Assembly (NCBI GenBank): GCA_012934845.2 | Contig: WNNJ02002261.1 | Coordinates: 1 to 64,000 of the forward strand | DNA: 64,000 nt | Reading direction: 5' to 3' | Origin: Pomphorhynchus laevis | Taxonomy: Eukaryota; Acanthocephala; Palaeacanthocephala; Echinorhynchida; Pomphorhynchidae | In this document: piece by piece, positions 53,683 through 63,920 of the stretch | Position numbering within the stretch: position 1 is the first letter of the stretch | Layout of the letters: each line of letters starts with the position of its first letter | Notes under the pieces: generated by a model | Databases searched by the model: none | What the model saw: only the letters and a program-made list of their open reading frames with translations | What the model was told of the DNA's origin: nothing | Program-made: the position numbers and the translations under genes

Positions 53683-54787
53683 GAATGTTCGAATCGAGCA
53701 TATTCTTCAGTCTGCAAACTCTTGTCACTCCTAGACGGTCATGTGATAGCCGGCAGTCATCGTCAGTAAGATGAACTATCACACGCCGTTTCGGCTGCCT
53801 CTGTGACATTGTGAAAATGCATTTCCGACATCTAGCTTAAATTGTAAGTGGCGTTAGCTCTTAAATCCTACAATTTGCAATGCAGACCATCATTAACAAC
53901 CAGAGGATCAAACTTTCGGATGCTTGACTATAACGAAACCGAGATTGAGTAGATCAATTCTTTCTATGTAATTAGAGTTTCGTTTGAATCGGAATTGCTC
54001 GAGATTGCGATTAGCAATTCTTTCCATATTTTTGTGTGAATGTTTGAATCGAGCATATTCTTCAGCCCGCAAAATCTCGTCACTCCTAGACGGTCATGTG
54101 ATAGCCGGCAGCCATCGTCAGTAAGATGAACTATCACACGCCGTTTCGGCTGCCTCTGTGACATTGTGAAAATGCATTTTTGACATCTAGCTTAAATGTA
54201 TGTGGCGTTAGCTCTTAAATCCTACAATTTGCAATGCAGACCATCATTAACAACCAGAGGATCAAACTTTCGGATGCTTGACTATAAGAAACCGAGATTG
54301 AGTAGATCAATTCTTTCTATGTAATTAGAGTTTCGTTTGAATCGGAATTGCTCGAGATTGCGATTAGCAATTCTTTCCATATTTTTGTGTGAATGTTTGA
54401 ATCGAGCATATTCTTCAGCCTGCAAACTCTCGTCACTCCTAGACGGTCATGTGATAGCCGGCAGCCATCGTCAGTAAGATGAACTATCACACGCCGTTTC
54501 GGCTGCCTCTGTGACATTGTGAAAATGCATTTCCGACATCTAGCTCAAATTGTATGTGGCGTTAGCTCTTAAATCCTACAATTTGCAATGCAGTCCATCA
54601 TTAACAACCAGAGGATCAAACTTTCGGATGCTTGATTATAAGAAACCGAGATTGAGTGGATGAATTCTTTCCATGTAATTAGAGTTTCGTTTGAATCAGT
54701 ATTGCTCGAGATTGCGCTTAGCAATTCTTTCCATGTTTGTGTGAACGTTTGAATTGAGCATATTCTTCAGCCTGCAAACTCTCGTCA
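53683..54787 (-). repeat. 353-bp tandem array with permuted hammerhead-like motif
   Basis: Units start (plus strand) at 53683, 54038, 54391 and 54742, giving periods of 355, 353 and 351; three are complete and the fourth is cut after 46 bp. On the minus strand each complete unit has GGCAGCC, GAAAC, GGC, GTGATAG, a turn, CTGACGA, T and GGCTGCC, then CTATCAC. In units 2 and 3 (54107-54154, 54460-54507) the 7-bp GGCAGCC/GGCTGCC stem is perfect; in unit 1 one base differs. GTGATAG also pairs with CTATCAC. Each unit further carries a remnant of the reading frame seen at 189-398. A tandem pLTR of a Penelope-like element or a hammerhead satellite are the main options. Confidence 0.85.
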
Positions 54788-55812
54788 ATGTAGTAAAGAT
54801 GACATATATAAATTTACCCAAAACATTTTTGCGAGATCATTCATGCATACTCTATAATATTAAATATAATACATTAAATAATGAAAATTTTCAGAATTGC
54901 CATAGTATTTTATGATATTTAAATTATATTAAAATTATGACTTAATATAAATCTAAATTATTTAAAATCTTTAAATTACAATATTTTTGATATTATTTGA
55001 TTATATTTATTATATATAGTACTAACTACTTGGACTTATTGACTAACCCGATTCATTATCGATTTAAAATTTTTATAGCTAATGTAAAGTTAAATTAACA
55101 TCACGTTCGCTTAACTGTTCGCTAATATCATGTTCACTCAACAATTTGCTAACAGCATGTTCGCTTAACATAAATTTAAAATTTCTTGTTCAAAATGAAT
55201 TGTTTCGTACTTTACAATGCGGTGAAGTCTGATACAAAAAATGGTCCGGCAAAGTCAAACTAAACCGATTATACAAAATTTAACATGCAAGGTGGGGTGC
55301 TTTGTTAAATATATCATGCCACGCAGCACACATCTCGAAAATCACAAAGATCACGTATAAAAGGTATGTCCGGATTCCGTCCAGAAATATAAGAATCTTA
55401 ACCATTGTACATATTTAGAAATACTCTAAACCATTGTAAGATGTGTGTTGCCTACGCGATGTATTCTCAAATTAAGTCTCATCTAGATACCCATACAATA
55501 AATTAATACTAATGTGTCATAGACGTTTCAAAAGCAGGTCTCTGACATTAACGTTGGCAAATTTATTAATGAACAAATGATTATTTAATATGGTTGGTAA
55601 TTCAAATGTATTAAATAATGCGTTTTTATATTTCGTATATTAGCAAAACACAGATTGAATTAATTAACATGTTAATATAATGATTTTAAAAGTTGCTAAA
55701 TTCTAGAAAGTAACGTTATTAACATACTCTTTGAGCTTAGATATCTAAAAAACACTTAAACCATTAGCGAATACAATTTATTGTTTATGCATTTTAATTT
55801 TTTAAATTATAG
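54788..55812. other. AT-rich region upstream of ZZ-domain gene
   Basis: No gene recognised. Repeated CATGTTCGCTTAAC / CACGTTCGCTTAAC segments lie at about 55102-55170. The segment ends with a TTTTTTAAATTATAG acceptor-like sequence (AG at 55811-55812), so part of it may be an intron of the following gene. Confidence 0.5.
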
Positions 55813-55838
55813 AAATTTCACAGCCCTAAATATTTTAT

Positions 55839-56631
55839 ATGTATATGGATCATGATATATTGAGCCGTACTTTTTCTGATTCTGATTTTGACATTAAACA
55901 TATTGGAATTACTTGTGATGGTTGCAGTACATCACAATTCAACGGATTAAGATATAAATGTCTAAGATGCTATGATAAGGACTTTTGTGCCAGTTGCGTA
56001 TCACGTGGTATTAACATAGCAGAACACACCGATACACATGCTCTTCAAGTCATACCGTGTTTATATCTTCATAGATATTTTTATCCGTGGTATGTACAGA
56101 ACAATCGTATTATTGTCGATCAGCACAAAGTCGAAACCAGCAGATTGCATGATGCAAATGAAATTATTTCCTTGCAAAAGAGAATAAGTGTGCCAACCGA
56201 TTCCGAGTCAAACGTTTCCAGCATACCAGTTCAACTTTATTCACTTTCGTGTCCGTATTGTTCTCCAAATAGTGGTTTTAACTTGATTTCTTTAATAAAA
56301 CATATTGAAATTACACAAGGAAATAACAAATGATGACAATGATGACACTCCTGAAGTCATATGTCCTGTTTGCATATCATCAGATGGATATAATAATAAC
56401 AGAATGAAATATCTTAAAAGTCATTTACTGGATCATTTAATATCGGAACAGAAACTTACTCTCGAACATAATTTAAATGATAAAAACGGAAATGTGAAAA
56501 ATGGAACAAATTCTATTTCTTCAAATTTAACGGTCGATGCTGATTTATCTGCTCTTAAAAAGGAATCAAGTATAAATTCCTTTAGCAATATGCCTCTAGT
56601 TCGTAAGCTTCTTGGAACGGAAACAAAATAA
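55839..56631 (+). pseudogene. KCMF1-like ZZ/Di19 zinc-finger protein, one frame change
   Basis: The frame from 55839 gives a ZZ zinc finger at about residues 23-70 (GITCDGCSTSQFNGLRYKCL, RCYDKDFCASC, EHTDTHALQVI), close to KCMF1 (VSCDACLKGNFRGRRYKC). A first Di19-type finger follows (CPYCSPNSGFNLISLIKHIE). It stops at 56331-56333. The next frame carries on without loss (HKEITNDDNDDTPEVICPVC, then LKSHLLDHLISEQKLTLEH and SNMPLVRKLLG) to a stop at 56629-56631, as in KCMF1, where EVICPIC and a second finger follow. One indel near 56305-56333 therefore splits it. KCMF1 is a ubiquitin-ligase-complex protein. Either a recent pseudogene, a sequencing error or an unseen short intron would explain it. 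The rest reads cleanly. AATAAA at 56723. Confidence 0.75.
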
Positions 56632-57770
56632 TACTCGCACCTTAAATATTTTTATTAAAAGTGGTTTTGGACGTGCTTGAGCAAAAAAATATAGGGTGTA
56701 TTTTTTACCTAAAAGGTTATGGAATAAAATGTAAAATAATAATATAAACAAGTGAAACTATAAAGCAGATTCAAATTATCGTCAGCTAACAGACAAAGAA
56801 CCGAAATGTAAAATGTAAATATTGGATCAACAGATGATAATAGTAATCAATTCTCATATGTAGCGTATGATGTTGTTTAGTCATTAATTGATTGATGTAA
56901 CTGATTAATGCAATTGATTAATTAACTGCTTATAATACCTATCTCATTCTCTCTATACATAGAGAATTTCATGATGTTCCTGCTGATGTCTATTACAATA
57001 AAAAGAATTTACTGCATTGACTTCGAAAGCGAAAGCTACGTCATGCAATTAGCATATAGTGGATTCTTTCTGCTTTAATCTATATATCGTATGTTTTTCA
57101 TGTGTATGCATTGTATGTGCTGAAACTGATGAGACTTTGTAAAGCTGAATCGGTATGCCGTCTTGCAGTGTTGATACATGAAATTCTTTATGTATAGAGA
57201 AAAGTAGATAGGTGTAATTGACATTCCTGGTTGAATCAAATCTCTAATTTATTGATCCTAGGCGGCGGTGCTTCCTTTGTTATATATAAAATATATAATA
57301 TATATAATATCTAGGCGGCGGTGCTTCATATATATTTAAATATATATAAATATATATATTTTTATTTATTTAAATATATATTTAAATATATATGTATTTA
57401 TAAATATATATATAATTGTAGATGTCGCCATCTACACTATATATAATCTAAAAGGTTATGTAATAAAATGTAAAATAATAATATAAACAAGTTAAACAAT
57501 AAAGAACTTTATCGTTTAGATCGTTAACTTTATCGTTAAACGATAAAGTTCTTTATCGTTTAACTTGTTTTAACTAGTTCTTTGCGAATGTGAGCATAAT
57601 CACAATCGTTGCATTATTAAAATTTGTAAAATTTAAATAATGCTATAAATTTAAACAAAATTTAAAATTATAAAATTTTAATTCGTGTTTGATACTAAAA
57701 AAGTGAAGTAATTTAATTGCATTCACATCGTCACCAGTTACATAAAGTAATCTGTGCACAATTGCTATGT
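56632..57770. other. Spacer with AT microsatellites and palindromes
   Basis: It includes a very degenerate repeat H-like copy (56800-56850; ACCGAAATG ... AGATGATAA), TA-rich microsatellite (57280-57420) with a duplicated CTAGGCGGCGGTGCTTC (57261 and 57311), and a hairpin of ACAAGTTAAAC and CGATAAAGTTC modules (57488-57572). No coding sequence was recognised. Confidence 0.6.
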
Positions 57771-57970
57771 GCACTATGCAATTGCTATATCTTATGCTCG
57801 CACTTTAGCTACAATTGACGCCTTATTACGCTGATGAAAGGACATCACGCTTGCTGTCCTGTGAAACCACTGCTTATCAAACCGTGTATCAGATGTAAGG
57901 TTGATCAAATGGTGATGGAGCGTCTGCTTAGCGAATTCCTGTCAGAGATTTGCTAACGATCCATACCCGT
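57770..57970 (+). repeat. Interspersed repeat K, copy 2, with hammerhead-like core
   Basis: CTGATGA (57831-57837), A, AGGACA (57839-57844), a ten-base loop, TGTCCT (57855-57860), GT, GAAAC (57863-57867). Stem II has six perfect pairs plus A-U with a bulged G. ACC (57866) can pair with GGT at about 57899 to give stem III. Copy 1 at 27100-27300 shares the flanks but has lost the CTGATGA box. Confidence 0.55.
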
Positions 57971-58484
57971 TAAGCTGTGTAGCTGCAGGGCAACACTGAT
58001 TAAACCACCTGTTGTCATTAGTAGACATATTTAAGATCGAAAAGCTTATTGAAAGCAAGGTGCCTGTGGTGTACGCATTCCGGGTTAAGCTTTCCGAAAA
58101 AGTTTATAAAAAGCACACAGGTTTATACTTTCCTGTTCGTGTTTAATACTAAAACAGTAAAGTAATTTTTTCGCAATTTATAATTCATTAATATTGAATT
58201 AATAATTTAGCTTTTTAAATATCTGATATTAAAACATGACATTAACACGCATCGTATAAATAAAAGGTATATGTGGACCATGATAATGGTTATAATATTG
58301 CCGGTAAATATAAAAAATGCAGCATTTGGATCATTATATCATTATAAAAGCAGATACTGCAATTTCACCAATTTGTGGTCACCAGGAGGATACACTGTCC
58401 ATTACTAGATGTATGCAGATAACCCTAGACGACGCAAAAATGCAATACTGGTGTATAGCAATGTAAAAACACGTTGCTGGTTGC
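57971..58484. other. Unrecognised AT-rich spacer
   Basis: No gene or clear repeat was recognised. Confidence 0.4.
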
Positions 58485-58790
58485 ATAACTGTGCATATAA
58501 ATCTAGAGGACAAGAAACGCAGCAAATACGCCTGCCTGACACCGATCTGCAATATTGTGCCGGCCGCGGTGGAAACGTTTTGTGCGTTTGGCCCAGAGGC
58601 GGCAGGCCTAATGCACGAAATAGCTAAGCGGATAGCAGCAGTGACCGGAGAGCGGCGGTCCACGGATTTCCTGCTGCAGAGGCTGAGCGTTGCCATCCAA
58701 CGCGGTAACGCTAGTTGCGTTCTGGGCACGGTTGAGGGGACGAGCGATAGACAAGATTTAGACAATTTATTATTTGTAATTTTTGTTTTA
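58485..58790 (+). mobile_element. RLE-LINE lineage 2, C-terminal tail fragment
   Basis: The frame from about 58491 reads LEDKKRSKYACLTPICNIVP, AAVETFCAFGPEAAGLMHEI, AKRIAAVTGERRSTDFLLQR and LSVAIQRGNASCVLGTV. It matches the lineage-2 tail at 39296-41540 (VPLAMETIGVAGP; RLSCAVQRGNAACLLEV), with differences that suggest a distinct subfamily. It is a 5'-truncated copy ending in T-rich DNA at 58770-58800. Confidence 0.85.
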
Positions 58791-59052
58791 TTTTTTTTTG
58801 AAAAATCACATATATGTTTACATTAAATAGTAGACGAAAAGAATTTTAATTCTTAAATCTAGCAAAATTAGTTGTGCAACTAACAAACCGTTTGTAATAG
58901 TTGTACACTAGTGTCTGCGTTTTCCAGCGTATGCTGGGTTTCCTTCCAAAAGTGGACATTAACCAATAAAAAGTGGAATGTTTTTATTAAAAAGTAGAAT
59001 GCTTTTCTTATTAAAAAGTAGAATGAACAATTACATACAGGAGCGAGTATCA

Positions 59053-59465
59053 TCATTTGGTTGGCTTCATCAATTATCCTCGTGTGAATTTTTTAATTTA
59101 ATCCTAGATGCAGCACTGTACACTACAATCAGCGTAGGTGGACCTCATCAGCAGTGAGCCTACGCCTACCTTTCGTGTTTCGGTCCTTTTATTATCTGCT
59201 GAAATTTTCCTCTGATGCCTTTCTGTAAAAAAAGGCATTTCCACTTTTTGCACAAGTGGAAATGATTTTTTTTACAAACTGTATCGTTTGTTTTTACAGA
59301 AATGCAGCAGAGGAAAATTTCAGCAGATAATTAAAGTACCGAAACACAAAAGGTAGGCGTAGGCTCACTGCTGATGAGGTCCACCTACGCTGATTGTAGT
59401 GTACAGTGCTGCATCTAGGATTAAAGAATTCACACGAGGATAATTGATGAATCCGACCAAATGAT
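59053..59465. repeat. Foldback of repeat H, about 180-bp arms
   Basis: Arms 59053-59234 and about 59291-59465 are inverted copies around a 56-base loop. Each holds a repeat H core: on the minus strand GGACC-GAAAC...CTGATGA-GGTCC (59186-59140), on the plus strand GAAAC...CTGATGA-GGTCC (59341-59382, with GTACC in place of GGACC). The loop includes part of the host Tc1-type repeat (AGTGGAAATG). Confidence 0.85.
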
Positions 59466-60479
59466 TATTAAAAAGTGGAATGTTCCCATTAAAAGTGAAA
59501 TGTTACCAATAAGCAGTGGAATATTCCTAATAAAAAGTGGTATATTCCCGATAAAAAGTAGAATATTAAGTGTGGAATATAAAAAGCGTGAAATGTTTTT
59601 TCTATTTTTTATTATTATAATAAATAACAATTTATTTTTTATAATATTCATCTTACAATTTACGCTTACGTTTATTCATCTTACGTTTATATCAAGAGGG
59701 TATGGCAGACGAATGATCGATAATCAAGTGAATAAAGTCAGACATTTGACGTGAAGAATTAGTAAAAAGAAAAAGAGATGAAAAAGTGTGAAATGTTTTT
59801 TCTATTTTTTATTGATCTTACTTTATTGATCTTACTATGTGAAAAGTAAATTAATACTTGTAATTGTATGTAATACATAATTATTGTATGTTGTTTGTAT
59901 TCTGACGGCCGTCATTCGACAGTTTGATGTAAAAACAGAAACATTGTCTTACCTCAGATTAAGAGGTTACTTCCAAGGAAAAGTATTCGTGAAACAAGTG
60001 AGGTGACGCTGTTTCCAAAATCAAGACTGTACGAGGTAAACTGTTTAATCGAAGCATCCACAATCGAACCAGCGTTTGGAATTTTTGTTAAAAAACAAAG
60101 TCGCAAATCAAAAATAACAGCCAAGAAAAGGGCAAGTTTTCGGGAAAGACAACGCTCTTACGCAAAAATAGGCACGAAATATTCTAATTTCCGGGAAGGC
60201 TAAATAATAAATCGCCCATAATATTTGAGTCAAAGCAGGCACAAAGAAGTGCTTTATATGCTACAGATCTCTTAAATAATCGAGATTAGCAATAATCGAG
60301 ACCGGGCTTTACCTACATACGCCAAACAGCTACTGGTATTTTATTCCCAATACAGATGCGATCAAGTCTGCGGCCCCATCAAGAAGTCGAAATGATTCTC
60401 TATGTGCACAGTTTTCAAAATATGGGTTGAGTGATTACTTTATAGTCGACGGATCATTTTCTGGCAACCAATTTAAGTA

Positions 60480-60600
60480 ATTTATAAATGGATGTATATC
60501 CATTTATAAAAACGAGCACAATTTTAGTGCTCGTTTTTAAAACGAGCACAATTTTAGTGCTCGTCTTTCGGAATGTATATTCCGAAAGACAATAAAAACG
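60480..60600. repeat. Clustered palindromes
   Basis: AACGAGCACAATTTTAGTGCTCGTT appears as two adjacent hairpins (about 60510-60565), with flanking palindromes AAATGGATGTATATCCATTT (60485) and TCTTTCGGAATGTATATTCCGAAAGA (about 60565). They lie inside the Tc1/mariner fossil. Confidence 0.85.
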
Positions 60601-60888
60601 AGCGCAGTTTTAGTGATGGATAACAATCCACCCTTGCAACATTGTAAAAGAAATGTTAGATGCAAATAACGCCCTATACAAATATATTCCTGTCTACTCC
60701 TGACATGAATCCAATCGAGAACGTGTTCTTGATTCTAAAATCAAAAGTTTCTTCAAGACGACCTGTTGGAAATCTTAAATGTAGCTCTCAATGAGTAAAT
60801 TTTATATTTAATGGGAACATTCCACTTTTTAATGAAAGCATTCCACATTCTATAGGGAAATGTTCATGTTTTAGAAGGAAACCATGTA

Positions 60889-61289
60889 GAAGTATCTCGC
60901 ATTCTGCAGTTGAGAATATATCTTACTGATTAGCGAAATATATAAATATATTCTACTGATGAAATGGCGAAACGGTAACATCTGTTTTAGTAATGATATA
61001 AAGAATTAATTATCTCTTGTTAAACTAATTAGATAGACACAAATTGATATATTTTGGACATTTACATAATGTTTCTACGAATTTATTTTAACTGTTACAC
61101 TCACATAATGGGTAAGTGACAAAATTAGCATGATTTAATCTAAAAATCGTATTGCGATAAAATAACTTTGTAAATATTTAAATTTGTCCATTAATATTTA
61201 AAGCTATTTATAGATTTAAATTTAGATAAAAATTAATTTGGCTGAACTTTAGTGATTAAAGTTCTACTGATTTTGAGGCATTGTACAAA
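60889..61289. other. AT-rich spacer
   Basis: Nothing was recognised between the Tc1/mariner and gypsy fossils. Confidence 0.4.
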
Positions 61290-61970
61290 TCAGCAGATCC
61301 GTTAGCTTGTAAAATGCGGTATCCCTACTTTCAGTGATGCATAGATAAAATGATTGCATCAGAGGGATTGAAATACACTTTTGCTTACCTCGACATTGTC
61401 ATTATTTGGGGCATAACTCAATGAGACCATGACGAAAATCTCTTTATATTCAATATCGTGGTCACTCGATATGAACTGATCTTAAAACCTGGTAAATGCG
61501 AGTTCGGTAAAATGAAATTAAGCTTTTTTGGATATTTGGTAATTAACAAATATTGAAATCAGATGCATATAGACTACACGCATTGATTGGTTTTCCACTA
61601 GCTAATGTTATAAAATCTTTACAAAGGACTATCGGCCTCTTCTCATATTACTCCTCGCGGATCCCTCAATTTACAAGCAAGATTAAATTCCTACATAACG
61701 TTTCCTGACCAGATCCAGGCTATCATGTAAGACCTTTGAATATCGCGCAATTTTCTGCTTGGTAGATATTTTAAAATCTTAACGGTCAGCGTTCGGTAAG
61801 CTTTATCTTTAAGCAAAATGAGAGTAAAATAAAAGACGACAAAATTCAATGTAAGGGACTCGAATTGGATACTTATGATTTCGATATTTATTTTCGTCAA
61901 GGTTTGTTTAATTTACCAGATGATGCATTTTTAGGTCTTTGGGATCATAAACATTAATAAACTAAGATCT
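61290..61970 (+). mobile_element. Ty3/gypsy LTR-retrotransposon fossil, small RT part
   Basis: Plus-strand translation fragments match the end of the RT palm and the thumb/connection of Ty3/gypsy pol (FAYLDIVIIWG-like near 61385, LKPGKCEFGKMKLSFFGYLV near 61485, then an RNase H approach to about 61900). No LTRs, integrase or gag were found. It is an old, heavily broken fragment. Confidence 0.7.
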
Positions 61971-63104
61971 CTACAAATCATTGTTTTAACAGAGAGTTCA
62001 GTGCTTAGCTTATCACGTTTGATGGCATAATCTTCCTTGTGTAATCAAAGATGTAAAAGTATTGGTGATCGCTGTGACAAAGGCTAGGAATTATGTGATG
62101 AAATTTTATATGTAAAATTGGAATGCTTATTTATTAAGGGCTATCTTACCTAGGACGCTTATGTACTGAGTTATTCAATATTTTTATTGACAAAAGTATT
62201 TTTCATTATAAATTCGAATTTGGCAGCTTTAGGTGATAATTTGTATAATTTGTATTGTTGCATCACATGCATTATATCTTTTCGCAGGTGGCATTTGACA
62301 CGAAATATTTTTTTTTATTTTTTAAAAATTATTATTTCTTAACATATTGACATTTCGCAATATCGATGTTTTTATCCAAAATTATTAGATCCTGTTGTCA
62401 TTATTTAAGATATTTAAAATATTTAAGTTTTAATAATTAAAATTTAGTTATCTTTATATTATCTATATAAAAATACAAATTAAGAATTAATGTGTACATT
62501 ATATTTAACACCATTTTATTTGAAGTTCCATAAGATGAAATTAATAAGCATTAAACAATGAGTCCTAGGCTAAAGGACATAATAAGTCATGTGAGGACAA
62601 AGTAGATAAAAAATTTGTGGACTATATTTAGCTCATGTATTTTGTAATACTTATCCTACGTAGTTAACTCATATTTAGAATGTTAGGCGCTTTTGTGGAT
62701 TGACCATGCAAAGATGAAAAAGTTGCAAGGAATGGTCAAAAGAGCTAGATATTCTTAAATGTCTTAAAATGATCAAGAATGAATATTTCAATAATCCACA
62801 TAAAGCAGACACTGAGCTATTTAAAGGGAAGCAATACGGATATTTTTGATGTCCATATGAAGCGGCATGAAATTTCAAATTCTTTCAACAAATTCATTAA
62901 AGACATTAAAATTTATATGTAATTAAATATTTTGCTTTGATAATGTAACAGTTTAGAAAAATCATAAAAAATCAGATCAGCTTACTGATCTGATTTGATA
63001 TCTGATCTTATCTGATCTGATACGCTAGTTGTGGAAATTAGATTAGATATTTTATAAATAAAAAATAAATTGTATTTGATTGCATCTGTGAGCTGAAATT
63101 TTTC
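61971..63104. other. AT-rich spacer
   Basis: A segment with TGGCATTTGACACGAAATAT (62289) recurs at 63462 (TGGCATTTGTCACGAAAAAT) with its preceding 40 bp, so it is a small repeat. A degenerate TCTGATCTTATC cluster lies at 62970-63025. The open frame at 62878-62675 (minus) is not convincing. Confidence 0.5.
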
Positions 63105-63297
63105 CGATTGTGGCACGATATTATCCTCACAGGTATTGATCTTACTTTCGATACAGCAGGACGCTACTAATCAGTCTGGGTGGGTCTCATCAGCTGCTGG
63201 GTCAGCAGCTGATGAGACCCACCCAGACTGATTAGTAGCGTCCTGCTGTATCGAAAGTAAGATCAATACCTGTGAGGATAATATCGTGCCACAATCG
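63105..63297. repeat. Near-perfect foldback, 94-bp arms
   Basis: 63105-63198 is the reverse complement of 63204-63297, with spacer GGGTC. The right arm has CAGCTGATGAGACCCACCC, then GACTGATTAGTAGCG and GAGGATAATAT, which align with the 3' half of repeat H (CTGATGAGGTCCACC...CTGATTGTAG...GAGGATAATTG). The GAAAC half of repeat H is missing at the centre. Confidence 0.93.
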
Positions 63298-63519
63298 TAA
63301 AAAAATAAATAATTAAATAATAAATTATTTAATAATTATAAAATTAATTAATATGTGTGCGTAATATTACTTTAAATATTACGTAAAATAGTTGTGCTAA
63401 ATTCAGGTGTTGTAGAATAATTTATATTGTTACATCACATACATTATTTTCTTCAGAGATGGCATTTGTCACGAAAAATATAATCTAACATGTACTAAAT
63501 TAAGGTGTATGGAGTTGGA
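63298..63519. other. AT-rich spacer with small repeat
   Basis: It contains the second copy of the TGGCATTTG(A/T)CACGAAA segment (63424-63485). Nothing else was recognised. Confidence 0.4.
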
Positions 63520-63920
63520 AGTAATGAAGGATTGATACCGTAGCTGGTTTCTGCTGCGAAAACACCTAGTATGATCAAACAAAATTGACTAAAATAAGTA
63601 AAGGAATCCGTTAAAGTAACACCAGCACCGATTAAATGATATCCTAATCGCATCAGTATTGAATATAAAGAAACAATTAAATGAATGCATCGCGGAAATG
63701 CGGTTTCAGAGATTTATTATATTGAAGGTTTCATATATTGAGGAAATTATATATGTACTGAATGGTTAGACTAGTCGGTAAGGCGTAGATCAACAGAACG
63801 AAATAACCTAGGTTTGAATCTGAATGTAAATAGTGTACAAAAGGAAACTACAGCGGTACACATTTTTCTAATGAGTCCGGGTGTTCCATTGCACGGCGGT
63901 AACGGAAAATTTGTTAAATT
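63520..63920 (+). repeat. tRNA-headed SINE, second unit with degenerate hammerhead
   Basis: A SINE tail (GAAGGATTGATACCGTAGCTGG, GCGAAAACACC, 63523-63570) is followed at 63765-63830 by a tRNA-like head with A-box-like GGTTAGACTAGTCGGTAAGG and B-box-like TAGGTTTGAATCTG. Then CTAATGAGTCCGGG (63870) stands where the hammerhead CTGATGAG would be, and GGTAACGGAAAA where CGAAAC would be. Both core boxes carry changes. It aligns in plan with the antisense SINE at 4060-4440. Confidence 0.55.

Larger units (their letters stand above)
58938..60888 (+). mobile_element. Tc1/mariner DNA transposon fossil with iterated ends
   Basis: The terminal inverted repeats are GGGTTTCCTTCCAAAAGTGG (58938) and, reversed, GGTTTCCTTCTAAAACATG (60888). 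Just inside both, AAAAGTGGAATG-type units repeat: three at 58968-59030, about six at 59470-59570, and at least two in reverse at 60808-60850. Transposase remnants on the plus strand include DNNPPLQH (about 60625; cf. DNDPKH) and SPDMNPIENVFLILKSK (about 60700), the second and third parts of the DDE/D catalytic region. Frame is broken in several places. A foldback repeat (59053-59465) is inserted in the left end, and hairpins lie at 60480-60600. Confidence 0.75.

Noticed and set aside
63765-63840. Possible tRNA gene
   Set aside because: A- and B-box-like motifs are present, but acceptor and anticodon stems do not close. It fits a SINE head better.
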